Positions 39,190 to 48,310 of a stretch of DNA of 64,000 bases are shown one piece after another (position 1 is the first letter of the stretch; the number at the start of each line of letters is the position of its first letter). The translations under genes were made by a program, and so were the position numbers. The notes beneath the pieces are model-generated. The model did not search any database. It was given only the letters and a program-made list of their open reading frames with translations, and was not told the DNA's origin. Source of the DNA: Pyxidicoccus caerfyrddinensis (GTDB lineage Bacteria; Myxococcota; Myxococcia; Myxococcales; Myxococcaceae); NCBI RefSeq assembly GCF_010894405.1, contig NZ_JAAIYA010000009.1:1-64000 (forward strand). The letters are read 5' to 3'.

Positions 39190-40395
39190 TCAGGCGGTAC
39201 CGCCGTCCCAGTCGACTTTGTAGGCATACACCCAGGCGTTCGCCTCCGCCGCGCGCTTGAGGAAGAGCGGCAGGAGCCTGTCCCGGAACCAGGCGCCGAC
39301 GGGGCCGGGGGCACCCTTCGTGTTTCCGGTGCGCCGGGCCTGCCGCGTCAGCTTCTCCACGCGCTCCTTGCGCAGGCCCTGGTAGCGGGCGAACGCGGCC
39401 TCCGGCTCCGGGGCGTCGCGCAGGCACCGGGCCAGCATGAGCGCGTCCTCCATGGCCATCGACGCGCCCTGCCCCACGTGCGGCGACGTGGCGTGCGCGG
39501 CGTCTCCCACGAGGCAGACGCGCCCCTGGTGCCAGCGCGGCAGGAAGGGGATGTCGTGGATGGGGTAGCAGGAGATGCTGTCCTCCTCCGTCGCGCGGAT
39601 GATGTCGGGGATGGGCGCGGCGTCATCGCCGTGCAGCGCCAGCAGTCGCTCCTTCCAGGCTCCGGCGGTGGCGGGCTTCAGCGAGCCTCGCGCGGGCTCC
39701 TCGGCCTGGGACTCGTTGCTGAACCAGTAGACCTCTCCGGACGGGGCGACGCAGTAGCCGAAGAAGGCCTTCCGGCCGAAGGTCATCTGCATCAGACCGC
39801 CCGGCGGGGGAGGCACGGCGCAGCGGGAGAAGCCACCCCACCCCAATTGCCCCGTGTACTCGGGCCCCTTGGCACCCGGTAGCAGCAGCTCGCGCGTGCG
39901 AGAGCGCAGGCCGTCGCAGCCCAGGAGGAAGTCCCCCCTCGCGGTGCTGCCGTCCTTGAAGCGGGCCTCGACGCCGTCCGATGTGGCGTCGAAGGACTCG
40001 AGCGCCTTGCCCAACTCCACCCGGATGCCCCGGCGGAGCGCCTCCTCGCGCAGCACCCGGTGCAGCAGGCCCCGCTTGATGACCAGACTCGCGGCGCCGT
40101 AGCGCGGCTCCTCGGGTCCGTTGTCCATCACCCCGAGGCGCCGCCCCGCCCCATTCCAGAAGGCGATGCCGCCGCACGGAAAGCCCGCGGCCTGGACCTG
40201 GGCGTCGACGCCCAGCGTCTTGAGCACGTTGACGCCGTTGGGCGCCAGGTTCAGGAACGCGCCCGCCTCGTCCATGGCCCCGCTGCGGGCTTCGTAGATG
40301 ACCGACTCGATGCCCGCGCGTTGCAGCGCCATGGCCACCACCGGCCCGGCGATGCCACAGCCCATTATCAATGCGTGTCCGTTCCTCGTGCGCAT
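39190..40395 (-). CDS. FAD-dependent monooxygenase (PHBH/UbiH type)
   Basis: A 401-residue flavoprotein with the three class A monooxygenase motifs: the dinucleotide loop MGCGIAGPVVAMAL near residue 11, the DG motif GCDGLRSRTREL near 160, and the GD motif CLVGDAAHATSP near 290. It probably hydroxylates an aromatic or polycyclic compound using NAD(P)H and O2; the substrate is unknown. The start is supported by AGGAGGGAAC. The MarR-AraC regulator gene lies just upstream on the same strand and is the likely controller. Confidence 0.9.
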   Translation of the reverse strand: MRTRNGHALIMGCGIAGPVVAMALQRAGIESVIYEARSGAMDEAGAFLNLAPNGVNVLKTLGVDAQVQAAGFPCGGIAFWNGAGRRLGVMDNGPEEPRYGAASLVIKRGLLHRVLREEALRRGIRVELGKALESFDATSDGVEARFKDGSTARGDFLLGCDGLRSRTRELLLPGAKGPEYTGQLGWGGFSRCAVPPPPGGLMQMTFGRKAFFGYCVAPSGEVYWFSNESQAEEPARGSLKPATAGAWKERLLALHGDDAAPIPDIIRATEEDSISCYPIHDIPFLPRWHQGRVCLVGDAAHATSPHVGQGASMAMEDALMLARCLRDAPEPEAAFARYQGLRKERVEKLTRQARRTGNTKGAPGPVGAWFRDRLLPLFLKRAAEANAWVYAYKVDWDGGTA

Positions 40396-40493
40396 CCGTG
40401 TTCCCTCCTGGGACCTGATGCGCCGAGTGTTGCGTCATCCGGCCACGGGCTTCTTTCCGCGGCTTGCCGGTGATTGCCCGTTCTTGCTGCGAT

Positions 40494-41357
40494 TCACTCT
40501 CGGGCGACGGCGCCCTTGCGGAATCTGGCGGGCGTGAAGCCCGTGGCCGCGCGGAATGCCGTGGTGAGCCGGCTCTGCGAGCTGAAGCCACTGGCGAGCG
40601 CGATGTCCGCGAGCGGCAGCTCCGTGTCGCGAATCAGCTCCTGGGCCTTCTCCACGCGGAGCCGCTCCACATAGGCCCTGGGCGTCTCTCCGGTGGAAGC
40701 CTTGAAGGCCCGCGCGAAGTGGTACGGGCTGAGTTGCGCGCGCTCCGCCAGGTCGGCCAGCCGGAGCGGGCCGTCCAGGTGCGCGACGGCGAAGAGGTGG
40801 ACGCGCCGCACCGCCGCCGGAGAAAGGCCGCCTCGCGCGCGGTTTGGCCGGGGGCGGCTGGAAGTGGGCTCGGCCGCGAGCGCACGGAGCCGGGCTGTGT
40901 GCGCCTCCTGGATGGCACGAGCCTCCGCGAGAAAGCGGGCGGCCACCTTCAAGTCGCGGGTGCTCCACGTGGAGAAATGGCGGAAGCCCTCATCGCGCAG
41001 GGGCCCCCAGAGACTTTCAATCCACTCCAGCGCGTGAGGGGTGAGCTCCACCCGCGCCTCGCGTCGGGCGTCCACGGTGGAGCGCGCTCGGACGTAGCCC
41101 GCCAGCTCCAGCCGGTCGAGCACGGCCGTGTGTTCTCGCGGCCCCAGCCCCGCAGCCGAAGCCAACTCCGGCTCCGTGGCGGACCCGTAGCGCAGCCGGT
41201 CCAGGTACTGCAACTCGGTGCGCCCGAGCGCGAGCACCACCCCGGCGGCATCGTTGACGGACTCTGCGGCGCTCTGGAAGAGCGGCACCGCTTGTGCGAA
41301 CTCGAAGAACAGCGCTTCACGCTTCGCGTTGCCGCGCCGGGAGGGAGCCTGGGCCAT
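40494..41357 (-). CDS. MarR-AraC fusion transcription regulator
   Basis: A 287-residue protein with two different DNA-binding domains. Residues 45-115 look like a MarR winged helix (LQYLDRLRYGSATEPELASA, DRLELAGYVRARSTVDARRE). Residues 185-285 are an AraC double helix-turn-helix (LRLADLAERAQLSPYHFARA, IALASGFSSQSRLTTAFR). A basic linker at 165-180 joins them. The usual AraC sensor domain is absent. It precedes the monooxygenase gene on the same strand and is divergent from the Y RNA-like element at 41441. Confidence 0.85.
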   Translation of the reverse strand: MAQAPSRRGNAKREALFFEFAQAVPLFQSAAESVNDAAGVVLALGRTELQYLDRLRYGSATEPELASAAGLGPREHTAVLDRLELAGYVRARSTVDARREARVELTPHALEWIESLWGPLRDEGFRHFSTWSTRDLKVAARFLAEARAIQEAHTARLRALAAEPTSSRPRPNRARGGLSPAAVRRVHLFAVAHLDGPLRLADLAERAQLSPYHFARAFKASTGETPRAYVERLRVEKAQELIRDTELPLADIALASGFSSQSRLTTAFRAATGFTPARFRKGAVARE

Positions 41358-41440
41358 GGGGCCCGGGAATCTGCCACGGCCCGCGAAGCCCCGCAGCCCG
41401 GAGCCGTCAGGGATGCATGCGTCGATGCGTCCCTGTGAAT

Positions 41441-41585
41441 GCGCCCGGCCGAAGAGGCCCTACACGCTCAGGACTTCGCTGGTTCGAATCCAGCCCCTTC
41501 CGCCATACGGAAGGGTAGCCAAGTGGTCGAAGGCACCAGACGCAAATCTGGCAAGTCTCCAACTGCGGCTTCTCCACTCGGGCGC
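41441..41585 (+). ncRNA. YrlA-like Y RNA 1, permuted tRNA mimic (Cys-like)
   Basis: 145 nt. The outer stem is GCGCCCG (41441-41447)/CGGGCGC (41579-41585), then an internal loop GCCGAA/TCCACT and an inner stem GAGGCC (41454-41459)/GGCTTC (41567-41572). A further stem GGACTT/AAGTCT follows. The tRNA core is permuted. First comes the T arm GCTGG-TTCGAAT-CCAGC (41478-41494), then the acceptor 3' strand CCCTTCC, a loop GCCATAC that still contains CCA, and the acceptor 5' strand GGAAGGG (41509-41515). The D arm GCC/GGC and an anticodon-like arm CCAGA/TCTGG with GCA in the loop come last. U33 is missing, so it cannot be a normal tRNA. There is no T-run at the 3' end. The 3' edge nearly touches the end of the helicase gene. 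Confidence 0.82.
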
Positions 41586-41592
41586 CCCAGCC

Positions 41593-43902
41593 TCACCCCG
41601 GAATCAGGAAGCGGGCGATGACGCGCTTGAGGCCCACGCCTCCGCCGAACTCGACCGTCACCTTCGCATTCGGCCCGCTGCCGTCCGTGGACACCACGCG
41701 GCCGGTGCCGAACTGCTCGTGGCGCACGCGCATGCCGCGCACGTCGCCGCCCACCCCGTCCATGTCCGACGCCTGCGAGTACGAGCGGTCGATGCGCGGC
41801 CCGTCGTCCTCGTCCCACGAGCGCTTGCGCGGCGCCACCGCGACGGCGCGGGGCGGCTCGGGCACGTCCTGCTCGCTGATGCCGAAGAGCGCCGGAGGCA
41901 CGTCCCGCAGGAAGCGGCTCGGCGGGTTGTAGCGCAGCTCGCCGAACAGCGAGCGGCACTGCGCCAGGCTCACGAACAGCCGCTTGCGCGCACGCGTGAA
42001 GCCCACGTAGCAGAGGCGCCGCTCCTCGGCCATGTCCTCGCTGTCGTCCGGGTCCTCGCCCTTGAGCGCGCGCGCGTGCGGGAAGACGCCGTCCTCGAGG
42101 CCGGTGAGGAACACCGCGTCGAACTCCAGCCCCTTCGCCGCATGCAGCGTCATCAACGCCACCCGGCCGTCGCCCACCTCCGCGTCCGCCTCGCCCACCA
42201 GCGAGATCTGCTCCAGGAAGGCCTGCAGCGGAGGCACGTCCGCCGTCAGCGGTGCCGCGTCCACCTCCGGCGGCACCTCCGCGGGCGCGTTCTGCGCCGC
42301 CTGCACCGCCGCCGCCGCGCGGTTCAAGTCGAACTCCTGCGCCGCGCCCAGGAACTCCTTGAGGTTCTCCGCGCGCGTCTGGGACTCGTCGCTGCCCTCG
42401 GCCTGCAGCGTGTCCACCAGCTTCGTCTCGCGCAGCATCTGGTCCACCGCGCTCGCCGCGTCCTTCGTGTCCTGCGCGAAGGCGGTCAACGAGGACAGCA
42501 GGTTGCGGAAGACCTTCAGTCGCTTCACCGCCGTGGCGTTGAGCGCGGGGATTTCCTCCGGCTGCGCCAGCGCCTCGTACAGGCTCACGCCCTTCGAGTT
42601 GGCATGGTCCGTCACCCGCTCCACCGTGGTGTCGCCGATGCCGCGCGCCGGCGTGTTGATGATGCGCAGCAGGTCCGCGTCCGACTTCGGGTTCACCATC
42701 AGCCGCAGGTACGCGGAGGCGTCGCGCACCTCCGCCCGGTCATAGAAGCTGCGCCCGCTCACCAGCGTGTACGGCACTCGCGCCAGCCGCAGCGCCTCTT
42801 CCAGCACGCGGCTCTGCGCGTTCACCCGGTAGAACACCGCCATGCTGGAGAACTTGATGAAGCCCTCCCGCTGGAGCGCCAGAATCTGCCGCGACACTTC
42901 CTGCGCCTCGGAGCGCTCGTCGCGGTTGAGCAGCAGGCTCAGCGTCTGGCCCTTCTGCCGGTCCGACCAGAGCTTCTTCGGCATGCGGCGCGCGTTCTTG
43001 CTGATGACCTCGTGCGCCGCCGTGAGGATGTTCTGGTCCGAGCGGTAGTTCTGCTCCAGCTTCACCACCATCGCGCCCGGGTACTGCTGCGGGAAGTTGA
43101 GGATGTTGTCCACGTTGGCGCCGCGCCACCGGTAGATGGACTGGTCGTCGTCGCCCACCACCACCAGGTTCGCCGACGGAGGCGGCGCCAGCTGCCTCAG
43201 GAGCTCGTACTGCACCGGGTTGGTGTCCTGGAACTCGTCCACCAGCACGTGGTGGAAGCGGCGCCGGTAGTTCTCCAGCACGTCCGGCCGCGTGCGGAAC
43301 AGCGTCACCAAGAGCAGCAGCAGGTCACCGAAGTCCACCGCGTTCGCCGTGCGCAGCCGCTCCTGGTACGCCGCGTACACCTTGCGGATGAGCTGGCCGC
43401 GCTCGTCCCCCGGCTCCACCTGCATGTGCTGCGGCAGGCGCGCCGCGTTCTTCTCCTGGTCGATGCGATGCAGGATTTCGCGCGGCTGCATGGGCACCTC
43501 GATGCCCGCGTCGCGCATGGCCCGCTTCACCACGTTGAGCTGGTCCGAGTCGTCGTAGATGACGAACGAGCGGGTGAGCCCCACGTGCTCCGCCTCGCGG
43601 CGCAGAATCATGGCCGCCGAGGAGTGAAACGTGCTCACCACCAGGTCGTTCGCCTGGGCACCGAGCAGGTGGGTCAGGCGCTCGCGCATCTCGCGCGCGG
43701 CCTTGTTCGTGAAGGTGACCGCGAGGATGCGCCACGGGAAGACGCGGCGGACCATCACCAGGTGCGCCACCCGGCGGGTGATGACGCGCGTCTTGCCGCT
43801 GCCGGCGCCCGACAGGACGAGCAGGGGACCGTCGCCGTGCAGCACGGCCTCGCGCTGGGGAGGGTTCAGGTCTTCGAGGAGGGCGGATTCGTGGGGGTTC
43901 AC
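41593..43902 (-). CDS. pcrA: UvrD/PcrA-type superfamily 1 DNA helicase
   Basis: A 769-residue 3'-5' helicase. Motifs in order are Q motif LNPPQREAV, motif I LSGAGSGKTRV, Ia TFTNKAAREM, II VDEFQDTN, III VVGDDDQSIYRWRGA, IV LEQNYRS, V LMTLHAAKGLEFD and VI CYVGFTRARKRL. The C-terminus (GMRVRHEQFGTGRVV) matches the Tudor-like PcrA/UvrD tail that contacts RNA polymerase. Roles are in nucleotide excision repair, replication restart and transcription-coupled repair. The start is GTG at 43900-43902. Confidence 0.93.
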   Translation of the reverse strand: MNPHESALLEDLNPPQREAVLHGDGPLLVLSGAGSGKTRVITRRVAHLVMVRRVFPWRILAVTFTNKAAREMRERLTHLLGAQANDLVVSTFHSSAAMILRREAEHVGLTRSFVIYDDSDQLNVVKRAMRDAGIEVPMQPREILHRIDQEKNAARLPQHMQVEPGDERGQLIRKVYAAYQERLRTANAVDFGDLLLLLVTLFRTRPDVLENYRRRFHHVLVDEFQDTNPVQYELLRQLAPPPSANLVVVGDDDQSIYRWRGANVDNILNFPQQYPGAMVVKLEQNYRSDQNILTAAHEVISKNARRMPKKLWSDRQKGQTLSLLLNRDERSEAQEVSRQILALQREGFIKFSSMAVFYRVNAQSRVLEEALRLARVPYTLVSGRSFYDRAEVRDASAYLRLMVNPKSDADLLRIINTPARGIGDTTVERVTDHANSKGVSLYEALAQPEEIPALNATAVKRLKVFRNLLSSLTAFAQDTKDAASAVDQMLRETKLVDTLQAEGSDESQTRAENLKEFLGAAQEFDLNRAAAAVQAAQNAPAEVPPEVDAAPLTADVPPLQAFLEQISLVGEADAEVGDGRVALMTLHAAKGLEFDAVFLTGLEDGVFPHARALKGEDPDDSEDMAEERRLCYVGFTRARKRLFVSLAQCRSLFGELRYNPPSRFLRDVPPALFGISEQDVPEPPRAVAVAPRKRSWDEDDGPRIDRSYSQASDMDGVGGDVRGMRVRHEQFGTGRVVSTDGSGPNAKVTVEFGGGVGLKRVIARFLIPG

Positions 43903-44024
43903 GGGAGGCTCGAAAAGGAACCCCTGCTTCTAACGTCTTTCCCCCACCGGTGGGCGTCCTTCCACCGCGCCACAGCCTGCCCGGTCCCCCCCGCGGCGTA
44001 CGCTCGGGTATAAGGAAACGGCAC

Positions 44025-44510
44025 ATGTCCGACACCCCGTCCGGCCCCCCCTCACGGCCCACCCAGGCCGACCTGGACCGCTACGCCGAGCTGTTCAACA
44101 AGAGCCTCACCCTGCGCCACTTCGGCGCGCACCTGGCCTTCCCGGAGGGCAACAAGGTGGTCATCACCCTCCCCGAACTGCGCCCCGAGCACCGCGGCGG
44201 CCTGGGCAGTGGCGCGGCCGTCAACGGCGGCATCCTCGCCGCCATGTTCGACCTCGCCATCGGCTGCAGCGGCGCCCTGGTGGACCCCAGCCGCCGCTGC
44301 GCCACCGTGCAGCTCTCCATGAGCTTCGAGCGCCCCGTCACCGGCGCCGACTTCCGCGTGGAGGCGGAAATCGACAACAAGAGCGTCTCGCTCATCTTCG
44401 CCTCCGCCCGGGCCTTCGACGGGCAGGGCCGCGAGTGCGCCCGCTGCCAGGGCGTCGTGAAGCTCTCCAACCTCCCCTGGCCCTCCGGCGAGAGCCCCGC
44501 CGTCAACTGA
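44025..44510 (+). CDS. PaaI-family hotdog thioesterase
   Basis: 161 residues with a single hotdog fold. RGGLGSGAAVNGGILAAMFD is the conserved helix segment with the expected small-residue and acidic positions, and ATVQLSMSFERPV the following strand. Family members hydrolyse acyl-CoA, often phenylacetyl-CoA-like; the substrate here is unknown. The start is supported by AAGGA. Divergent from pcrA. Confidence 0.87.
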   Translation: MSDTPSGPPSRPTQADLDRYAELFNKSLTLRHFGAHLAFPEGNKVVITLPELRPEHRGGLGSGAAVNGGILAAMFDLAIGCSGALVDPSRRCATVQLSMSFERPVTGADFRVEAEIDNKSVSLIFASARAFDGQGRECARCQGVVKLSNLPWPSGESPAVN

Positions 44511-44659
44511 AGCCCGACAGCCCTGCCGCAAACCGACACTTGGCCACTCCTCCCCACACAATCGCGGCGCCCGCCGATATGTCCGGCACGGACAGTCGTT
44601 ACCCGGGCACCGGGGAGCAGACCGTTCCCTCAGACGCCTCAGTGCGACGGGAAGACGGC

Positions 44660-45307
44660 ATGAGTGCAGCCGTGCAAGGCCTGCGGATGACGCTTCGGAT
44701 GCCAAAGGAAGCCGAGGAGCCAGTGGAAGCCGAAGCGTCGCGCGGGGGGGATGAAGAGACCCTGGCGCGGCGCGCGCTGGCCGGCGACCGGGCGGCCTGG
44801 GATGCGTTGGTGGCACGCCACCACCGCCGGGTCGTGGTATCGCTGCTCGCCAAGGGCGTCCGGGTGGACCGGGCGCATGAGCTGGCCCAGGAGACGTGGG
44901 CCCGGCTCATCCAACAACAGCAGCGGGGGCTGCTGACGGAGCTGCGCCTGCCCAACCTCGCGCTCACCCAGGCGGCCTTCCTGGCCGCGGACGATGCCCG
45001 CCGCTCACGGCGGGAGTCCATCTCCGGGGCGGTGGAGGAGTTGCCGGAGCGGCAGCACCCGGTGGACCCATCGGTGTCCGCGGAGCGGCGCCTCCTGTCG
45101 GAGGAGCAGCTGTCCCGCGCCCATGCCGCGCTCGCGCAGGTGTCGCCGAGCGCGCGAACCGTCTTCCTCCTGGCCTGTGACGGCCAGGAGCTACCCCATG
45201 CCGAAGTCGCGGCGCGAGTCGGACTGTCCGTCCAGCGCGTGCGACAGATCCTGTGCGAGGTCCGCAAGAAGCTGCGGACCGCGCTCGAGGAGGAGACCCA
45301 TGCTTAA
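44660..45307 (+). CDS. ECF-type RNA polymerase sigma factor
   Basis: About 215 residues. Region 2 covers roughly 35-100 (LARRALAGDRAAWDALVARH, AHELAQETWARLIQQ) and region 4 roughly 150-210 (PSARTVFLLACDGQELPHAE, VGLSVQRVRQILCEVRKKLR). The ATG at 44660 has GGGAAG upstream; an in-frame ATG at 44579 has none. Its stop overlaps the start of the zinc-finger anti-sigma gene by eight bases, as usual for sigma/anti-sigma pairs. Confidence 0.88.
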   Translation: MSAAVQGLRMTLRMPKEAEEPVEAEASRGGDEETLARRALAGDRAAWDALVARHHRRVVVSLLAKGVRVDRAHELAQETWARLIQQQQRGLLTELRLPNLALTQAAFLAADDARRSRRESISGAVEELPERQHPVDPSVSAERRLLSEEQLSRAHAALAQVSPSARTVFLLACDGQELPHAEVAARVGLSVQRVRQILCEVRKKLRTALEEETHA

Positions 45308-45845
45308 GCCCCACCTGACCCGCGACTCCGCGGAGCAATACATCCTGGGGGCGCTGTCACCCGAGGCCTCGGCCACGCTGGAGGCGCACACGCTGGAGTG
45401 TGAGCCGTGCGCGAGGCTCCTGCAGGAAGAGGCCGTCCTCTCCGAGCAGCTCGTGGAGGTGGCCCAGGAGTTCCCTCGGGAGGACCGCGTCATCCGCCCC
45501 GCCCGCTGGCACGTGCGGCGCGTGGCGGCGGGCGCAGTCGGCGCGGCGCTCGCGGCGGCGGCCTCGCTGGCCCTGGTCCTGCTGCCCGGCGGCCGCGTCC
45601 ACCCCCCGTCCGGCGGCGGCGAAAGCGCTCTGACTTCGCCCGCGCAGGAGCAGGAAGCCGGAGCGCAGCGAGCCATCGTCGTGGCCTGTCCGAACTTCGC
45701 GACGCAGGCCTCCTGCACGCAGAACGCGGCGGACCGCGGGCTGCTGGTCCAGAACCCCTGGGGCATGGGTGAGGTGCCGCGCTACGAGGCCCGCACCGGC
45801 CTCCCCGAGGGCGCGCTGAGCGCGCGCCATCCCGTGTCGCTGTGA
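45300..45845 (+). CDS. Membrane-bound zinc-finger anti-sigma factor
   Basis: 181 residues. Residues 29-40 contain the ZAS metal motif (HTLECEPC, H-x3-C-x2-C) in a helical domain that would hold the sigma factor. A membrane helix follows near 80-102 (AAGAVGAALAAAASLALVLL), then a periplasmic tail with two cysteines (VACPNFATQASCTQ). It starts inside the end of the sigma gene, so the pair is coupled. The signal that releases sigma is unknown. Confidence 0.88.
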   Translation: MLKPHLTRDSAEQYILGALSPEASATLEAHTLECEPCARLLQEEAVLSEQLVEVAQEFPREDRVIRPARWHVRRVAAGAVGAALAAAASLALVLLPGGRVHPPSGGGESALTSPAQEQEAGAQRAIVVACPNFATQASCTQNAADRGLLVQNPWGMGEVPRYEARTGLPEGALSARHPVSL

Positions 45846-45856
45846 GGACCCACGTC

Positions 45857-47032
45857 ATGGACTTCCGGAAGAAACTCGCCGCCCTGCTGCTCGCGCTGGC
45901 CGCCACCGCGGCCGGGGCGCAGCCCTCGGATGGCGCCCCGAAGCTGCCGGTGGGCTGGTACGTGACGGAGAGCGCGCCCAAGCGCTACGAGGCGGGCGTG
46001 GACAACTCCGCCCGCTGCGAGGGCACCCGCAGCGCCTACCTCCGCTCGCTGACGCAGGACGAGAACGGCTACGGCACCTTCATGCAGGCCTTCGGCGCAC
46101 AGGACTTCCGCGGCAAGCGGCTGCGCTTCTCCGCCGCCGTGCGCTTCAAGGACGTGGACGGCTGGGCGGGCCTGTGGATGCGCGTGGAGGGGCCGGACCC
46201 CAAGCAGCCCCTCGCCTTCGACAACATGCAGTCGCGCGCGCTGGTGGGCACCGCGGGCTGCAAGCGCTACGACGTGGTGCTGGACGTGCCGAAGGAGGCC
46301 ACCACCATCATGGCCGGCCTCATCATGAGCGGCACCGGCCAGGCGTGGCTGGACGGCGTACGCTTCGAGCCGGTGGACGCCTCGGTGCCGGTGACGGACC
46401 TGTTGGCCTCGCGCCCCGTGGTGGCCTCCACCGGCCCCGCCAGCCTGGACGATGAGCCCTTCCCCGTGGCGAAGAACGACCAGGTGCCGCTGGGGCGCGT
46501 GGGCGACGTCTGGTTCAACCATGGCCGCGTCGCCGCGGACAAGCCGTACACGAAGCGCACCGACGGCGTCTGGGTGAGCATCCTCGCCGAGGAAATCTTC
46601 GAGCACGGCATCGAGGTCACGGGCACCTACGCCCAGCGCCCGCTGGACTTGAAGGTGAAGGCGGGAGGGCCCCGGACGCTCATCGACGGGACGTGGGGCG
46701 GCGAGGCCATCAACATCCTCATCTCGCCGGAGAAGCTCGTCATGCGCTGGGGCCGCCTCACGCGCGAGCTGCCGCGCGACAAGAGCCCGCAGGTGGACGC
46801 CACGTGCAACCGCTACCAGGTCACCAACGGGCCCCGCGTGACGGACCAGCTCGACGTGTGCGGCGCGGCGCTCGGCACCCGGCCTCCGTCCGCGCAGCTG
46901 GTGGTGGCCCTGCTGGCCAATGGCTTCCGCCCCACGCTGCCGCCGCAGACCTTCCCCATTCCGCAGCCGCCGGTGCGCAGCCGGCAGGCGCTCGACACGG
47001 AGCGCGGCGGCTCCAGCACCGTCACCCCGTGA
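45857..47032 (+). CDS. Secreted jelly-roll protein of the sigma/anti-sigma operon
   Basis: 391 residues with a signal peptide (DFRKKLAALLLALAATAAGAQ). Residues 30-185 form a jelly-roll-like domain (GWYVTESAPKRYEAGVDNS, DGWAGLWMRVEGPDPKQPLAFDNMQ in part) of the type found fused to AraC regulators and in some envelope proteins. Residues 190-390 are unfamiliar. The ATG at 45857 has GAGG upstream; a GTG at 45842 overlaps the anti-sigma stop. It is probably co-transcribed with the sigma pair and may be its sensor partner or target. Confidence 0.75.
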   Translation: MDFRKKLAALLLALAATAAGAQPSDGAPKLPVGWYVTESAPKRYEAGVDNSARCEGTRSAYLRSLTQDENGYGTFMQAFGAQDFRGKRLRFSAAVRFKDVDGWAGLWMRVEGPDPKQPLAFDNMQSRALVGTAGCKRYDVVLDVPKEATTIMAGLIMSGTGQAWLDGVRFEPVDASVPVTDLLASRPVVASTGPASLDDEPFPVAKNDQVPLGRVGDVWFNHGRVAADKPYTKRTDGVWVSILAEEIFEHGIEVTGTYAQRPLDLKVKAGGPRTLIDGTWGGEAINILISPEKLVMRWGRLTRELPRDKSPQVDATCNRYQVTNGPRVTDQLDVCGAALGTRPPSAQLVVALLANGFRPTLPPQTFPIPQPPVRSRQALDTERGGSSTVTP

Positions 47033-47038
47033 GCGCGA

Positions 47039-47059
47039 GGGGCCCGTGATTCGGGCCCC
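47039..47059. terminator. Shared hairpin between convergent genes
   Basis: GGGGCCCG-TGATT-CGGGCCCC is a perfect 8-bp stem with a 5-base loop, in the 47-base gap between the convergent genes ending at 47032 and 47080. It probably serves both directions, although T-runs are absent. Confidence 0.6.
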
Positions 47060-47079
47060 GACCCTCGGGGTGCTTCCCT

Positions 47080-48264
47080 TCAGAAGGCGAAGTCGCGCTC
47101 CAGCGTCTCGCTGCCCGCCTGCACGGACAGGTGGGCGGAGCGCGCGCCCGTGGAGGACGCCGTCGTCAAGTCGAAGGACAGGCCCTCGGGGCCGTTCGTG
47201 GGTTTCAGCGAGGGACGGCCGGGACTGAGGAACACCGCCGCCGTCACCGCGCGGCCCGACAGGGGCTGCACCAGGAGACGAACGCGCTGGCGCTCACGCA
47301 CCAGCACCACGCGGAAGTCGCGCCGCTCGTCCAGCACCTCCCGCTGCTCCGGGTGACGGGCCGCGGAAGGACGTCCGGACACCGGCGCGCGGGAGCTGCG
47401 CGCGGCACGGCCCACGGCGCCCTCCTCCATGTCCATGTCCAGCGCCTCCTCCACCGCCTCCTCGCCCTCGCCCAATGCCAGCACGGCCTGGGCGCACTCG
47501 CCACAGCGGGCCGTGTGCGCGTCCACCCTGGCGCGCTCGTCCTCGGTCATCAGCCCCATGTCGAAGCGCCAGAGGTCGTCCGCGGTGAGGTGACGGCGCG
47601 GTGGCGCGTCCACGGGCGCCGCGTCCGCCATGTCCGCGCGGCAGTCCACACAGCCCTGGAGGTGGGGAGTCAGTGACTGGGGCCTGCCCGTCCAGGTGGC
47701 CACCAGGTCATCGCAACCGGCCCGGGCGGAGAACCACCAGGCCGTGTCCTGCTCGGCGGGCTCGAGAAGCTCCAGCTCCTGCCGTCGCTGCGGATTCAAC
47801 GGAATGAACCAACGGGCTCTCGGGCGGAGTGACGAATCCAGTGTCCCGAGCGCGGAGAGAAACGAATCTCGAAGCTGCGCGGCGTCACCTTGCAGGGCCC
47901 CGTGAAGTCCCTCCCAGGCGGCCAGTGCGCGGGCGGCGGAGGCGGCCCTGTCGCGGGCGGCAAGTCCCTCCAGCGCCGAGGCCCGCCACATCTCCGCCTC
48001 CTCCCCCCCGTCCAGCGCGACTTCCACTGCTTCTTCCGCGGCCCTCAACAACACCGGCTGCAGCGACTGCGGCTTCTGGGCCTTCAACCAGGCTTCGACC
48101 TGCGGCCGACCCAGGCCCCGAAGGGCGTCCTCCACACCTTCCATCCCCACCCGGGACGAGCGGCGGAGAAAGTCTCCCGCGGCCTCGAGGATTTCACCGG
48201 GAGATGACTTCGCCGAGGACAGCACGGAACGGCGGGCGGAATAGCGGGACAGAGCGACACTCAT
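47080..48264 (-). CDS. Soluble anti-sigma-like protein with two His-Cys-Cys motifs
   Basis: 394 residues without a membrane helix. Two H-x3-C-x2-C motifs are present: HLQGCVDC near residue 205 and HTARCGEC near residue 250, in zf-HC2-like helical segments. The first 190 residues are helical and unfamiliar. After about 270 comes an acidic stretch (EEALDMDMEEG), then a beta-rich tail. It lies 46 bases downstream of an ECF sigma gene, so it is probably the cognate cytoplasmic anti-sigma or regulator. Confidence 0.75.
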   Translation of the reverse strand: MSVALSRYSARRSVLSSAKSSPGEILEAAGDFLRRSSRVGMEGVEDALRGLGRPQVEAWLKAQKPQSLQPVLLRAAEEAVEVALDGGEEAEMWRASALEGLAARDRAASAARALAAWEGLHGALQGDAAQLRDSFLSALGTLDSSLRPRARWFIPLNPQRRQELELLEPAEQDTAWWFSARAGCDDLVATWTGRPQSLTPHLQGCVDCRADMADAAPVDAPPRRHLTADDLWRFDMGLMTEDERARVDAHTARCGECAQAVLALGEGEEAVEEALDMDMEEGAVGRAARSSRAPVSGRPSAARHPEQREVLDERRDFRVVLVRERQRVRLLVQPLSGRAVTAAVFLSPGRPSLKPTNGPEGLSFDLTTASSTGARSAHLSVQAGSETLERDFAF

Positions 48265-48310
48265 GATTTCAATCCTCCTGGGTACCCCGGGGTATGACCG
48301 GGAAGGAGGC

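Noticed and set aside
41478-41551. Ordinary tRNA gene (Cys or Ser type)
   Set aside because: The 3' half precedes the 5' half, the anticodon-like loop lacks U33 and has only six bases between the best stem, and the ends are closed by a long stem shared with two other elements. A canonical tRNA cannot be read in linear order.
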